From: Antedon bifida
Lineage: Eukaryota; Echinodermata; Crinoidea; Comatulida; Antedonidae
Direction of reading: 5' to 3'
DNA length: 64,000 nt
Assembly: GCA_963402885.1 (NCBI GenBank)
Contig: OY727093.1
Coordinates: 20,893,409-20,957,408 of the forward strand
Shown here: positions 19,849-32,011 of the stretch, in pieces
Numbering within the stretch: the stretch's first letter is position 1
Layout: each line of letters begins with the position of its first letter
Notes under the pieces: model-generated
Databases searched by the model: none
What the model saw: only the letters and a program-made list of their open reading frames with translations
What the model was told of the DNA's origin: nothing
Made by a program: the position numbers and the translations under genes

Positions 19849-21117
19849 TCAACTTACAGAGTCAGATTTCTTGTCCTTTCTTTCTGCGTTTTTTTCTCCA
19901 CTTTCAGTGAGTTTCTTTCTTTTTCCTGCTGCAAAGTTCTCTCTTGCTGTGGTAGCTTGATCTTTAGTACCGATACTTGCCGGCTCAGCGTTACTAGCAA
20001 TTGCGAAGTCAGTGATCGGCCTCAAACCCTTCTTGTTACTACTAATCTTGTCGGTGATTTTATTCAATTGTTCAACGTTGTTTGCTTTTTTTTTCTTTTG
20101 TTTCTTTTTTTCGTTCTTGGTTGCTTGATGCTCTTTCGTTTCTGTTGATTCGTTACCTTCCTGGCTTATAGTTTTTACTCTGTCAATAGCGTCTTGCATA
20201 ATTAGTTGGACTCTTTCATCTAATTCGATAGAATCTGAGATGTTTTTTGGTTTGTCTGGTTTGCTTAAAAGTTCTTCTAGGACTTCAATGACATTACATG
20301 TTGATTCATTCTGCTCCCTTGCTTCTTGAACATTTTCAATACCCACTTCTTCATCTTGTTCCGTGTCTTGTTTCTTTTCATTTATTTCTTGCGTATTACT
20401 TTCTTCATAATCAACATTGCCATTAATTTGATAAGAGTCTGTTGTATTAGCAACATTATTACAATGCTTTGCCATGTGACCAGGTTTACGGCATATGTGG
20501 CAGATTGTATTTTCCATCTTTTTAGGGCACTCATATATTTTGTGGCCTACAAGACCACACTGAAAGCATGTTACTTCAATCTGTTGGTTGCTGTGGAAAA
20601 GCCTAGCATTGAAGCTGTTGATCTTAAGAAATCTCGGCAAGCTTCCTTTAAATCGTTCTACGATTACTGCTCGGTCTCCATTCAAGAAGCGGGATAATTT
20701 GCCATTTATTCTGAATTTTACTAGTTGTATCTCTCCAATGATTTTGCATCCTATTTTTTTTAACGAGTCGGTTATTTCTTCGTTTCTAACAGACAGTGGT
20801 ATGTCTTTGACCAGTACTCTTACAGAATTTTCATCTCTATTTATGTATGGGTTCAAGTCGTAGACAGGTACTTGCTTTCCTTTAATGTTAAGGCCTGCAG
20901 TTATTACTTTAACTCTTTCATTATGGTCGTTTATATATATTCGCCATAGGTTTTTCACTTTTTGTGCTCCGATAAGGTTATCACAGTTCATCACTTTTAA
21001 TAAGGCAAAGTAGATATCTTCTTCTTTCAGATATTCATCTTCCTTTTTCCGAATGTCATCATCTTTTACAAATACTGGTTTAACCCGTTGTATGTTAGGT
21101 TGAGTTGATGTCTCCAT
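19849..21117 (-). CDS. LINE ORF1: RNA-binding Gag-like protein
   Basis: The 422-codon frame has an RRM-like N-terminal domain (V-R-V-L-V-K-D-I-P-L-S-V near residue 90), then two CCHC knuckles, C-F-Q-C-G-L-V-G-H ... C and C-H-I-C-R-K-P-G-H ... C. A long acidic and then Lys-rich low-complexity tail follows. This layout is typical of Tx1-type LINE ORF1 proteins, which package the element RNA. There are no internal stops. The start ATG lies about 370 bp from the element's 5' end. Confidence 0.9.
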   Translation of the reverse strand: METSTQPNIQRVKPVFVKDDDIRKKEDEYLKEEDIYFALLKVMNCDNLIGAQKVKNLWRIYINDHNERVKVITAGLNIKGKQVPVYDLNPYINRDENSVRVLVKDIPLSVRNEEITDSLKKIGCKIIGEIQLVKFRINGKLSRFLNGDRAVIVERFKGSLPRFLKINSFNARLFHSNQQIEVTCFQCGLVGHKIYECPKKMENTICHICRKPGHMAKHCNNVANTTDSYQINGNVDYEESNTQEINEKKQDTEQDEEVGIENVQEAREQNESTCNVIEVLEELLSKPDKPKNISDSIELDERVQLIMQDAIDRVKTISQEGNESTETKEHQATKNEKKKQKKKKANNVEQLNKITDKISSNKKGLRPITDFAIASNAEPASIGTKDQATTARENFAAGKRKKLTESGEKNAERKDKKSDSVS

Positions 21118-21485
21118 AGCTACAGACGTTTTTCTTGAACAATGGATGCTTACTAGAGCGTGAAGCGTGCGTACAAAGGATAGCTAGGCCTTGTTGCTAT
21201 AGTGGTTGTCAAGATAAACAATAGCCTTACCCTTGTTTTCTTCGCTGTAGTATTGGCGGTACAATCAAAACGTAGTCGTGTTCGGGCCTGTACAAATTTA
21301 CTCCTCAAATAACGTTAAAGAATATCCAAATGTAAAATCACAAGCTGATATTAGATCTCCTTCAAATGAGTGATTAGATGTTAGATATACCGTATTTTGA
21401 TTTCAATCTTACGTTTAGTATTTTTAGATTTTTGAACGTTGGTTTTCTTTAAGTACTTGTACTTTAAAACGCCACCAACATCAAA

Positions 21486-21497
21486 AAAGTCAACTTT
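21486..21497. repeat. Target-site duplication of the Tx1-type LINE (right copy)
   Basis: AAAGTCAACTTT matches 15178-15189 and marks the 5' end of the minus-strand LINE. Confidence 0.85.
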
Positions 21498-22140
21498 GCA
21501 AATCTTCCCAAACTTTAATGGGCTTCCTTCTGTTTTTTCAGTCTTCTTCTTTCAGATCTCGGTGAATATATATCTCCGATGAATATCCAGCAGTCTTGAG
21601 CTCAAAAGTACTTCTTCGTCGTAATATCCAAACAACGGTATAAAAACTGTCAGGAATCGTAACCATTTAAATTTTGATAAAAAGTTACTTCTATATGATC
21701 CAATATAATGTCAAGCTTGTAAGATGATATCGGTACTTACATTTCCAGAGAACTTGACATTTCGCATACTAACAGCAAGGCATAATAATCATAAGTGAAT
21801 ACGTTCTGGTGACGTAGCGGTGACGTGACGATGACATGGTTGAAAGGAGCCATTGTGAAGTTTACCGCTTGGTGTTATCCAAGCGGGATGTGCGGGGGTC
21901 GGTCTCTTTACGTTTTAGAATGTTATCATAAATGTGTGATAGTTCATATGCTCCTTCATCTCTATTCATATTATTATAATAACTCAGTATTAATACAATA
22001 CAACTTTCTATCAGTCTAGACCTTTCTTCTCTATACTCTATACTTCTTTCTACTATGATCTTATTTTCTCTTCTCCCTAATATCTATAACATTTTACTAC
22101 TTATACTGAATATGCAAATTAGGGGCTTCAGAGGAGGAAC
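21498..22140 (-). other. Presumed LTR/leader of the Gag element (outer part)
   Basis: This is the continuation of 14913-15177 on the far side of the LINE. A possible TG start on the minus strand lies near 22133. I see no second LTR copy to confirm it, and the ORF at 21825-22019 has no recognisable content. Confidence 0.3.
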
Positions 22141-22970
22141 ATTTTCCCTCCAAAGTTTCCCACCAAAATTATACCATTTTGATTGGCTAATAAATTTAGC
22201 TAGCTAGACCTAGTCTACGACATTCTTTTAACCACAGGAACTGAGAAACATAATATTATGACACTTGCCATAAGTCTGCATCGTTTTTTTGCCACTGGTG
22301 TTCCCAGTCTTGACAACAAAGTGCTTCCATCACCTTTTTTGGTCGAATTTACTAGTACATGTAATGCCCTTTATATTCCAATTTTCTCTTGAGTTTTAAA
22401 GGAATAACTTCTGCAGTTTGTGGAAGCCTAGGTAGTAAAGATATGATTGACTGTAACTTGGATGGTACGTTGACAGCATTACCATGTATAGCTTTTCATA
22501 TATTTTGCCCTTATTTTTCGCTTTTCTTTTGCACTTGTTGACCTTATTTTCCTTATTTTTGGCATGTTTGCATTGATTGTGTGACTAATAGATAATGTAC
22601 AGCCAACAGATACAGCTTATAGGTACAGCTAATATGTACGGCCAAACGGGTACACCTACCCTACAGATACAGCCAACAGGTGTTTGTGACTCTGCGCGGT
22701 CACTACGGGTTTTCAATGAAATGCCTAATTAAAATATCCATGCAGGACCATAACACTTTACTAAGATGTAAGTTTTACAGAATCGTATAAACAATGACAC
22801 ATATGCTGGTACTAAAACTAAAGATATGCTGAACAGAGTTACGTTAATTGTATCAACGCTTTGCTCGCGTACCATCTAGGTCGTGTCCACAGATGGTTCT
22901 CGAATACACAGAAATTTCAGCGTCAAAAACCTGACGATTTCAAATGTACGTACCGCAGGACTATAAATAC
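22141..22970. other. No gene seen; short ACAGCCAACAG tandem
   Basis: Unique-looking AT-rich DNA. At about 22595-22690 a degenerate 16-20-bp unit built on (T)ACAGC(C/T)AA(C/T)A is repeated five or so times. No coding stretch or RNA gene was recognised. Confidence 0.5.
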
Positions 22971-23097
22971 ATTGTCGTTTCAGTAAAATGATAAAAATGA
23001 TCACCTATAATTCGTCAAAGTGACGAATTAAATTCTAGTTAGGTGATCATTTAGAATCGAATGATCACCTATTGTTATTGTACTTGCATTAAAATAT

Positions 23098-24667
23098 TTA
23101 GTTATCCGCATTCAGCGGATAACTCCTTGTAATCGTCCTGTTTCAATTTTATTAGTTATCCGCTAGTAGCGGATAACTCCTTGTGATTGTAGTGGATCAA
23201 TATTTTTTTTTTTCTGTATTATTCTTATTTCTTTCCCATTTTTTTGTGATTCACGTTTCTCTAAAATGTGTAAACATAACATTTCATAACTTTGACAACA
23301 TGTGGGCATTTACGTGAAGTTGTGCACCTCCTATTTTGAATGACGTCAGAGTTGCGCAACGTGACTTACGCGCGATTTTATGATTTTTAATGATTGATCA
23401 TAGCTTAAAAACCAAGCGTAATTTTTTTTTTACCCTTTATGAAAATTTAAGTAATATCAAGGGCAAACTTTTAGTGTACTTACGCGCGTTTTTACGAATT
23501 TCGCGTATTTAACATAGATCGAAAACCATATAACAATTTAATATGAAACTTGACAAAAGTTATATCTTGCGCTAACTGACCATGGGGAAAAAATGGCATG
23601 TTTCACACGAAGTTATGCTCGCACGCGCGCTTAAAATTTAAAATTGCGAAAAAACAATTTCTGGTCATAATGACATAATCTTTTTCGGTGTGCAATATTC
23701 CAACGTATGACATGCATGTGGCGTTTGTCGTGCGGATAACTAACTCATCAAAGTGACGAGTTTCATGTCTAGTTCTTTTTTCTTTCCCGGATTTTTGTGA
23801 CCAGCATATCTCAATTGCTTGTGAACATAACTTTGTACGCGCGCGTTTTTGATGAAAAAGTTCCAAAATTCGTGAAAATTATGCATTTTTTTAAGCAGTC
23901 ATAGATTCTAAACTACGAGGTGAACTTTTTTTTATTCTGCAAGTTGATGAGTTGTAGATATCGGATCATGGATCAATATGGCTAACCGGACATTGTGACG
24001 TCATCGTATGGCCACACGAATGTAAAATATAGGAATTTTATTTCTTTCGTTATTAATCATCACATTCAATGGAGCGCATCACGCTTATCCATATTCCATT
24101 TTCTCCAAGATTTTAATATTGTCTAGGTCAATCAACTATCTTTCGCATGAGTTAAAAATATTTTAATTTTTATGACGTCATCATGTCTAAAAATGTAAAT
24201 AACGTGGGTCACTTATTTTCATCTTTACAGTAAATTTCAATCTGTTATAGCTCGTAAGAATAAAAAGTGATAATCATGATTAAAACGTTTTCTGGAAACT
24301 ATTGGATTTTAGATACGAATTCATGTGACATTTAAAAGAGCGCGCATCTATATTTTACGTATTCAAATTCCTTCTACACGTTAATATGTTGTTGCTGAGA
24401 TAATTTCCTTCCAAAATTGCTATCTTAGAGTTTAATTTTGATACCGTCGCCATGTTAAAAATATGAATAAATGGCAGGTCCCATAATTTCACCTATTCTG
24501 CACTGTATGTAATATGTATACATATTATACTGTTTATACTGTATAATACTATATGACACAAAATTGACAGAATTCAGCACTAACAACATTCTGTGTGCAA
24601 TATTAGTATGACGTGGCGTTTGTCGTGCGGATAACTAACTCGTCAAAGTGACGAGTTTCATGTCTAG
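23098..24667 (+). mobile_element. Two nested family A Helentron copies
   Basis: Two 5' palindromes of type TTAGTTATCCGC...GCGGATAAC (23098, 23151) and two 3' ends (CTAG at 23769-23772 and 24664-24667) show one copy inside another, with the inner insertion in the T-rich tract near the outer 5' end. The inner inverted match GCGGATAACTAA precedes each hairpin. The body carries TGACGTCA sites near 23997 and 24173. Confidence 0.78.
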
Positions 24668-26134
24668 TTTTCTTCTTTCTGTACACTTTTTGTGTAACAA
24701 ATATCTCAAAAAGTTAAATGTCAATGATTACCAAAATTTCACAATGTCTTTCAAATACTGTAACTTAGTCCTAATAAGCTTTTCAGTGTGATCACTCATC
24801 CGTGACATCATTTATACGCCATTTTGTGAAATCATTTTATCAATCATATCTCCATAATTCATAATCACATATTAATAAAATTCACTACACGTAAGCTTCA
24901 GGTCAAGGGTAAAAATATTAGCAAATAAAAACGAACGTGCACGTAGGGTCATGCACGTGAAATCGCACGTTAAAAATTTAAAAAGCTCAAAATTACGTTT
25001 TGATCAAATTAGAGCATGAATTAGGCCATTTGCGTGTTTTAAAAAATTACTGCACGCGCAAAAACGTGTTTTTGCGCGTGTGTACGTAGAAAGCGTAAAA
25101 AATAACAATTTTTTGTACAAATTGCATTCTACTCATCTTCCTTAGTACATTCACCAAATTTGAGTCCATTTCGACTTAAAATAATGCTATACGAGCACGT
25201 TAAAAATGACAAAATGCGCACATTAATTGTACAAAAGTGCTAAAAATGGTAAAAAATAAGGCCTTTTTAAAATGAATATAACTCTTCAGAATGGAAGGTG
25301 ACCCCCAATTTTTTTAACTTATTATGGAAGCCAATGAGTTGTAGATATAAATGTATATACACATTAGACGTACAAAATGGTATGATGTCATCATTTGGCC
25401 ACATGGATTTTTAAAATATGGTTTTTTCCCCTTTAGTCATAGACCACCATATTCAACAGAGCGTAACTCGCTTATCTGTGATCGATTTTCTTTTAATTTT
25501 TATTTGATTCTACCTCAACCAATTATGTTACTCATGAGTTGCCAATATTTTCATTTTTATGACGTCATCACGTCTTAAAATTTGAATAACGGTGGTTACG
25601 TAATTTCACCTACAACGTATATTTGAATACCTTACAGCTCTTCTGAATTAAAGTTGACCTTGATGATTATAACTTATTATGAGAGCTGGTTAAATGTAGA
25701 TATGAATTTATATAAAAATTATGCCTATCGAATCTTGTGACGTTATCATATGGCCAGTTGAAGTTAAAAAGCAATTTTTTCATCTCTTTCGTCAAAGTTA
25801 TACAAATTTTAAAGAGCGCGCACCGCGCTTCTACGTGCCAAATTTTCTTCCAATTGTTATATTTTATTGCTCAATTCATTATCTTTCGATATTGTTATCC
25901 ACAAGTTTATTTGGATAATGTCATCAGTGCCAAAAAATTAGAACATGATGTGTGTCCGTAATTTCACTAATGCTACACTGTATATAGATAGATAGATACA
26001 GTATATACTGTACATTATGTATATGGCATATAATAGGCACAACTCAGCACTATAGCGTATAATAGGGTGGCATACATCAACATTTTCCGATTGTATGTTA
26101 ACATACGTGCATGTTTAAAATATATTAATGTCAA

Positions 26135-28241
26135 CTAGACATGAAACTCGTCACTTTGACGAGTTAGTTTTCCGCACCACGACAAACGCCACATGCACGT
26201 CATACGTTGGAATATTGCACACAGATAAAGATTATGGCATTATGACTAGAACTGAAGAATATGATATGCTGTTAGTGCTGAATTCTATCAATTTTGTGTC
26301 ATATAGTATATACATGCAAACAGTATAATCTGTATACATATTACATACAGTGTAGAATAGGTGAAATTACGAGACCCGCCATTTATTCCAATTTTTAACA
26401 TGGCAACGGTATCAAAATGAAACACTTAGATAGCAATTTCAGAAGGAAATTATCTCAGGAACAACATATTAACGTGTAGAAGAAATTTGAATACGTAAAA
26501 TATAGATGCGCACCCTTTTAAATGTGATGAACTATTACGCAAAATATGAAAATACGACTTTTTTAATTCAACTGGCCATATGATGACGTCACAACATCCG
26601 ATTGGCAAAATGTTTACATGAATTCGTATCTACAATCCAATAGCTTCCAGAAAACGTTTTAATCGTGATTATCATATTTTATTCTTACGAGCTATTACAG
26701 ATTAAAATTTACTGTAAAGATGAAATTAATGACCCACGTAATTAAAATTTTTAGGCATGATGACGTCATAAAAATTAAAATATTTTTATCTCATGCTAAA
26801 GAAAGTTGATTGACATAGATAATATAAAAATCGGGGTGAAAATGGAAAACAGATAATTGGAGATGCGCTTTATTAAATGTGATGAGCTATGACGAAAGAT
26901 ACAAAAATCCTATATTTTATATTCGCGTGGCCATACGATGACGTCACAATGATCGATTCGCCATATCAATGCATGATTCCATATCTACAACTTATCATAT
27001 TCCAGAATATGTAATAAAAATAACTTTCTCCATTTAGTTTAGAAATTACGACTGTTTAAAAAAAGGCATAATTTTGAAGAATTTTTGAAATTTTTCATCA
27101 AAAACGTGGGCAAATTATCCAATTCTACTTGCTCGTATGACGTGATTTTAAGTCGAAATTGTTTAAAAATTGGTAAAATTACTAGAAAATGCTGGAAAAA
27201 CATAAATCATGTCGAAAAAGTATGTTTTTAACGTTACGTGAGCACCGAGCGCGTAAAAAAATGCGTGCACGTGGGAATTTTTGACCTAGATAATATAAAA
27301 ATCGGGGTGAAAATGGATAACGGATAAGTGGAGATGCGCTCTATTAAATGTGATGAGCTATGACGAAAGATACAAAAATCCTATATTTTATATTCGCGTG
27401 GCCATACGATGACGTCACAATGTCCGGTTAGCCATATTAATGCATGATCCGATATCTACAACTCATCAACTTCCAGAATATGCAATAAAAATAACTTTAA
27501 CCGTTTAGTTTAGGAACTACGACTGTTTAAAAAAAGGCATAATTTTGACAAATTTTGACGATTTTTTGAACTTTTTCATCAAAAACACACATAAATTATC
27601 CAATTTGAAGTGCCCGTAGACGTAATTTTAAATCGAAATTGTTCAAAAGTTGGTAAAATTAATAGAAAAGGCTGGAAAAACATAAATCACGCGAAAAAAA
27701 ATTTGTCAACGCTACGTGCGCGTAAAAAAATGCGCGCACCTGGGAATTTTTTACATGCTCAAAATGACATGAAACGCGTAGAAAAATGATTAGAAATTGA
27801 ATTTTCGCATTTTGAAAATTTAAACGCGCGTGCGCGCGTAACTTCGTGTGAAACATGCCATTTTTTTTTCACATTCAGTTAGCCCAAAACATAAATTAAA
27901 CTTTTGTTAAGTTTCAATTTAAATTGTTATATGTTTTTCAATCTATGTTAAATAGGCAACATTCGTAAAAAAGTGCGTAAGTCATGTTGCGCAACTCTGA
28001 CGTCATTAAAAAATAGGAGGTGCACAACTTCACGTGAATGCCCTCATGCTGACAAAGTTATAACATGTTATGTTTACACGTTTTTTAGATACGTGAGACA
28101 CAAAAATGAGGGAGAAGGAAAGAAAAAAAAAAAGTAACAGGACAGTTACAAGGAGTTATCCGCTCAATGCGGATAACTAATAACATAGAAAAAGAATCTG
28201 GACAATAACAAGGAGTTATCCGCGTCTAAGCGGATAACTAA
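26135..28241 (-). mobile_element. Family A Helentron copy or copies, minus strand
   Basis: The 3' end (CTAG, hairpin, inverted repeat) is at 26135-26180. Two 5' palindromes close it, at 28180 and 28241. The segment at about 26810-26960 is repeated at 27285-27430, so two copies have been fused or the body duplicated. TGACGTCA sites are near 26586, 26762 and 26938. The insertion interrupts family B body exactly between 26134 and 29881. Confidence 0.75.
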
Positions 28242-28253
28242 TAATACAGAAAA

Positions 28254-29880
28254 CTAGACATGTAACTCGTCACTTTGACGAGTTAGTTATCCGCATGACA
28301 AACGCCACGTGCACGTCATACGTTGGAATAGTGCACACAGAAAAACATTATGGCATTATGACCTGAACTGAAGAATATGATATGTTGTTAGTGCTGAATT
28401 CTGTCAATTTTGTGTCATAGTATATATAGTATAATATGTATACATATTACATACAGTGTAGAATAAGTGAAATTATGGGACCTGTCATTTATTGCAATTT
28501 TTAACATGTTGACGGTTTTAAAATGAAACGCGAAGATACCAATTTTGGAAGGAAATTTTCTTAGCAACAACATTAACGTGTAGAAAAAATTTGAATACGT
28601 AAAATATTGATGCATGCTCTTTTAAATGTAATGAATTATGACACAAAAGATGAAAATATGACATTTTTTATTTAACTGGCCATATGATGACGTCACAACA
28701 TCCGATTGGCAACATTTTCACATGATTTCGTATCTACAATCCAATAGCTTCCAGAAAACGTTTGAATCGTAATTATCACATTTTATTCTTACGAGCTATA
28801 ACAGATTATAATTTACTGTAAAGATGAAATTAATGCCACACGTAATAAAAATTTTTAGGCATGGTGACGTCATAAAAAATAAAATGTTTTTAACTCGTGC
28901 GAAAGATTGTTGATTGACCTAGACAATATCAAAATCGGGGTGAAAATGGAAAACGGATAAGTGGAGATGCGCTCTATTAAATGTGATGAGCTATGACGAA
29001 AGATACAAAAATCCTAAATTTTATTGTCGCGTGGCCATACGATGACGTCACAATGTCCGGTTAGCCATATTAATACATGATCCGATATCTACAACTCATC
29101 AACTTCCAGAATATGTCATCCACAAAAAGTTGATCGTGTAGTTTAGAAATTACGACTGTTTAAAAAAAGGCATAATTTTGATGAAATTTTGAACTTTTTC
29201 ATCAAAAACGCGCGCAAATTGTCCAATTCGACGTGCTCGTATGACGTAACTTTAGGTCAAAATTGTTTAAAAGTTGGTAAAATTACTAGAAAACGGCTGG
29301 AAAAACATAAATCAAGCGCAAAAAATATGTTTTTAATGCTACGTGCAAATTTGCGCACGCGTGGGAATTTTTGACATACTTAAAATGACATGAAACACGT
29401 AGAAAGTTGATTAGAAATAAATTTTGCGCATTTTAAATTTTTAAATGCACGTACGCGCGTAACTTTGTGTAAAACATGCAATTTTTTTTTCAACAGAAAG
29501 TTAGCGCATGATATAAATTAAACTTTTGAAAAAAGTTTCAATTTAAAACGTTATTCTGTTTTTTACCTATGTTTAAAACGCTAAATTCATAAAATCGCGC
29601 ATAAGTCACGTTGCGCAATTGTAAACATGCTGAAAAGCTTCACTGCACAACTTCATATGAGTGACGATATGTAGAGAAAGTTACGAAATGTTATGTTTGG
29701 AAGTTTTACAGATACGCGTGACACAAAAAATTACAGAAAGAAAGAAGATAAAGAAAAAAAAGAGGATGATGATTTCGTACAATCACTAGGAGTTATCCTG
29801 CAACTTTGTTGCGAATAACTAAAAAATATTGATCCCATACAATAACAAGGAGTTATCCGCTCTACCAAGCGGATAACTAA
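28254..29880 (-). mobile_element. Family A Helentron copy, minus strand, near full length
   Basis: CTAG is at 28254-28257, followed by the hairpin and inverted terminal block. The 5' ends are at about 29822 and 29880, the second showing an outer copy. The body has TGACGTCA sites near 28686, 28864 and 29040. It is non-coding. Confidence 0.78.
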
Positions 29881-30192
29881 TAAAATTATAAAAATGATCA
29901 CCTATAATTCGTCAAAGTGACGAATTAAATTCTAGTTATTCTTCTTTCTGTACACTTTTGTGTAACAATTATCTCAAAAAGTTGAATGGCAATGATCAGA
30001 AAAATTTCACAATGTCTTTCAAATACTTTAACTTAGTCATAATAAGCTTTCCAGTGTGATCACTCATCTGTGACGTCATTTATACGCCATTTTGTGAAAT
30101 CACATTATCAATCTTATCTTCATTATTCATTATCACATATTAATGAAATTCACTACAAGTAAACTTCAGGTCAAGGTAAAAATATTAGCAAA

Positions 30193-30819
30193 CTAGAGGG
30201 TACTCCGAGAGTACAAACCTCCGCCTACTGTAAAATTCCCCTACATAAAATTTTCCCGGAAAATATATATATATTTTTACAATTTTTTTTTTATTAGTTC
30301 TAAGTGTAAATAGGCTAACTGCACACTACAAAGTTGTGAATGAGAGTTTGGTGTAATAGTTATGTATCCAGCCTCTCACAGTTGAGATTGCTGGTTCAAG
30401 TCCCACTGAGGTTATTTTTTTTTTTTATTATTATTTTTTTATTTCTTTTTTGTTTTTGTTTTTTGTGGACCTTGATCTTTGACCCTGACCCTTCAAAATT
30501 TAAACACAATTATATGATGAGTCATTGATCATTGTGGCTAAGTTTGGTGAGAATCGGATAAAAACTGTGGTCTCTAGGCAGTAAAATAGTTTTTTGTTAG
30601 TTGTGACCTTGAACTATTACCTTTTCCCCTCACAATCGAACTCGTCCAAGCTTTTGGGGCATAGATCATTGTAGCCAAATTTGGTGAGAATCGGCTAAAA
30701 ACTGGCCTCCAGGCTGTTCAGACACACACACACACAAAAACACACGATTGCAGGTGAAAACACACGCACAAACACACAAACATACAGGGGTAAAAATATA
30801 ACCTCCTTGGCGGAGGTAA
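30193..30819 (+). mobile_element. tRNA-related 627-bp insertion (SINE-like)
   Basis: Comparison with uninterrupted family B body at 13438-13490 and 24900-24960 fixes the edges at 30193 and about 30819. A pol III-like unit lies inside: a box A-like TGGTGTAATAGTT, a box B GGTTCAAGTCC at 30393-30403, then a long T-run. The ends carry CCTCCGCC and GGCGGAGG in inverted order, and a CA-rich microsatellite lies near the right end. It may be a SINE or a composite non-autonomous element. Confidence 0.6.
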
Positions 30820-31664
30820 TAAAAACTTGCGCGTTTCAAGGTAATGCGCGTGAAATCGCACATTAAAAATTTAAAAGCTCAAAATTAAGTTTGATCAATT
30901 TAGAGCATGAATTAGGCTATTTGCCTGATTAAAAAAAATAATGCGCAAAAACACGTTTTTGCGCACACGATTCTTAAAAAGCGTAAAAAAAATTAAATTT
31001 GATGTATAAATCACATTCTACTCACAATCTTTAGTACATTCACCGATTTTGAGTCCATTCCGACGTAAAATAACGCTATACAAGCACGTTAAAAATGACA
31101 AAATGCGCACATTAATGTCACAAAAGTTCTAACAATGGTGAAAAATAGGTCTTTTTTAAAATGAAAATAACTCTTCAGAATGCAAGATGACCCCCAATTT
31201 TTTTAACTTATTCGGGAAGCCATTGAGTTGTAGATATAAAAGTGTTGTGACGTCATCAAATGGCCACTTGAATTTAAAAATTAGGATTTTTTAACTTTTT
31301 GTGTAGTTTATCACATTCAACAGAGCGCTTCTTATATTTATTTGCTCAATTCATTATCTTTCAAAATTGTCATCTTGGAGTTTATTTTGATAATTCCATC
31401 ATACCAAAAAATTAGAACATGATGTGTGTCCCGTAATTTCACCTATGCTACATATAGATATATACAGTATATACTGTACATATTGTATATGGCATATAAT
31501 AGGCACAACTCAGCACTATAAGCGTATAATAGGATGGAATACATCAACATTTTCCGATCGTATGTTAACGTATGTGTATGTTTAAAAAAAATATTAATTT
31601 CAGTAAAACTAAAATGATAAAAATGATCACCTATAATTCGTCAAAGTGACGAATTAAATTCTAG

Positions 31665-31792
31665 TTTCATTTGGCTTCATATGATTAATTTTTGATGAAG
31701 TTTCTTTTTTTTGTAAGCCAAAAATGTATGTAACAATACTTTTTTTGGCTTAGAATAATAATCAAAAAATAATCATACGAAGCCAAATGAAA
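31665..31792. mobile_element. 128-bp foldback element (MITE-like)
   Basis: The arms are TTTCATTTGGCTT at 31665-31677 and its complement AAGCCAAATGAAA at 31780-31792. The matching extends about 30 bp, and a second inner pair AAGCCAAAAA/TTTTTTGGCTT lies inside. Nearly the whole element could fold into one hairpin. It lies directly against the preceding Helentron end. Confidence 0.7.
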
Positions 31793-32011
31793 TTATTTGA
31801 ATATTTTAGAGTATATAATATTTGTTATACCTTTTAAAACATTTTTCTGTTTTTAAATGTTTAGTTTTATAAAAATTTGTTTTGCTTGTTAACTCTTTTT
31901 GTATTTGCTTTGTAATTTTTAATTAATGGATCAATGAATGAATAAAAAGCAATTCACAAATTCAATTCTTTCAATTTTTTTATGAAATGTCTCATTTTTT
32001 AATTTTATAAG

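Larger units (their letters stand above)
15187..21485 (-). mobile_element. L1-superfamily LINE of Tx1 type, full length
   Basis: This 6.3-kb minus-strand element has ORF1 with zinc knuckles, ORF2 with endonuclease and RT, a ~370-bp 5' region, a ~870-bp 3' untranslated region and a 12-base poly(A) tail at 15187-15198. A 12-bp target duplication flanks it, so it is a complete target-primed insertion. Only one clear lesion is seen, a frameshift near 16925. It was inserted into the leader of the older Gag element. Confidence 0.92.
22971..31664. mobile_element. Nest of Helentron-like elements, families B and A, both orientations
   Basis: Plus-strand 3' ends (hairpin plus CTAG) finish at 23038, 23772, 24667, 29935 and 31664. 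Minus-strand 3' ends begin at 26135 and 28254. 5' palindromes lie at 23039 (family B), 23098 and 23151 (family A, plus), and at 28180, 28241, 29822 and 29880 (family A, minus). Family B body can be traced as 23039-23097, 24668-26134, 29881-29935 and 29936-31664, with family A copies inserted between. No Rep, helicase or other protein is encoded anywhere in these 8.7 kb. Confidence 0.85.

Noticed and set aside
30340-30420. Functional tRNA gene
   Set aside because: A box B is present, but acceptor pairing is poor and it lies inside a repeated insertion.
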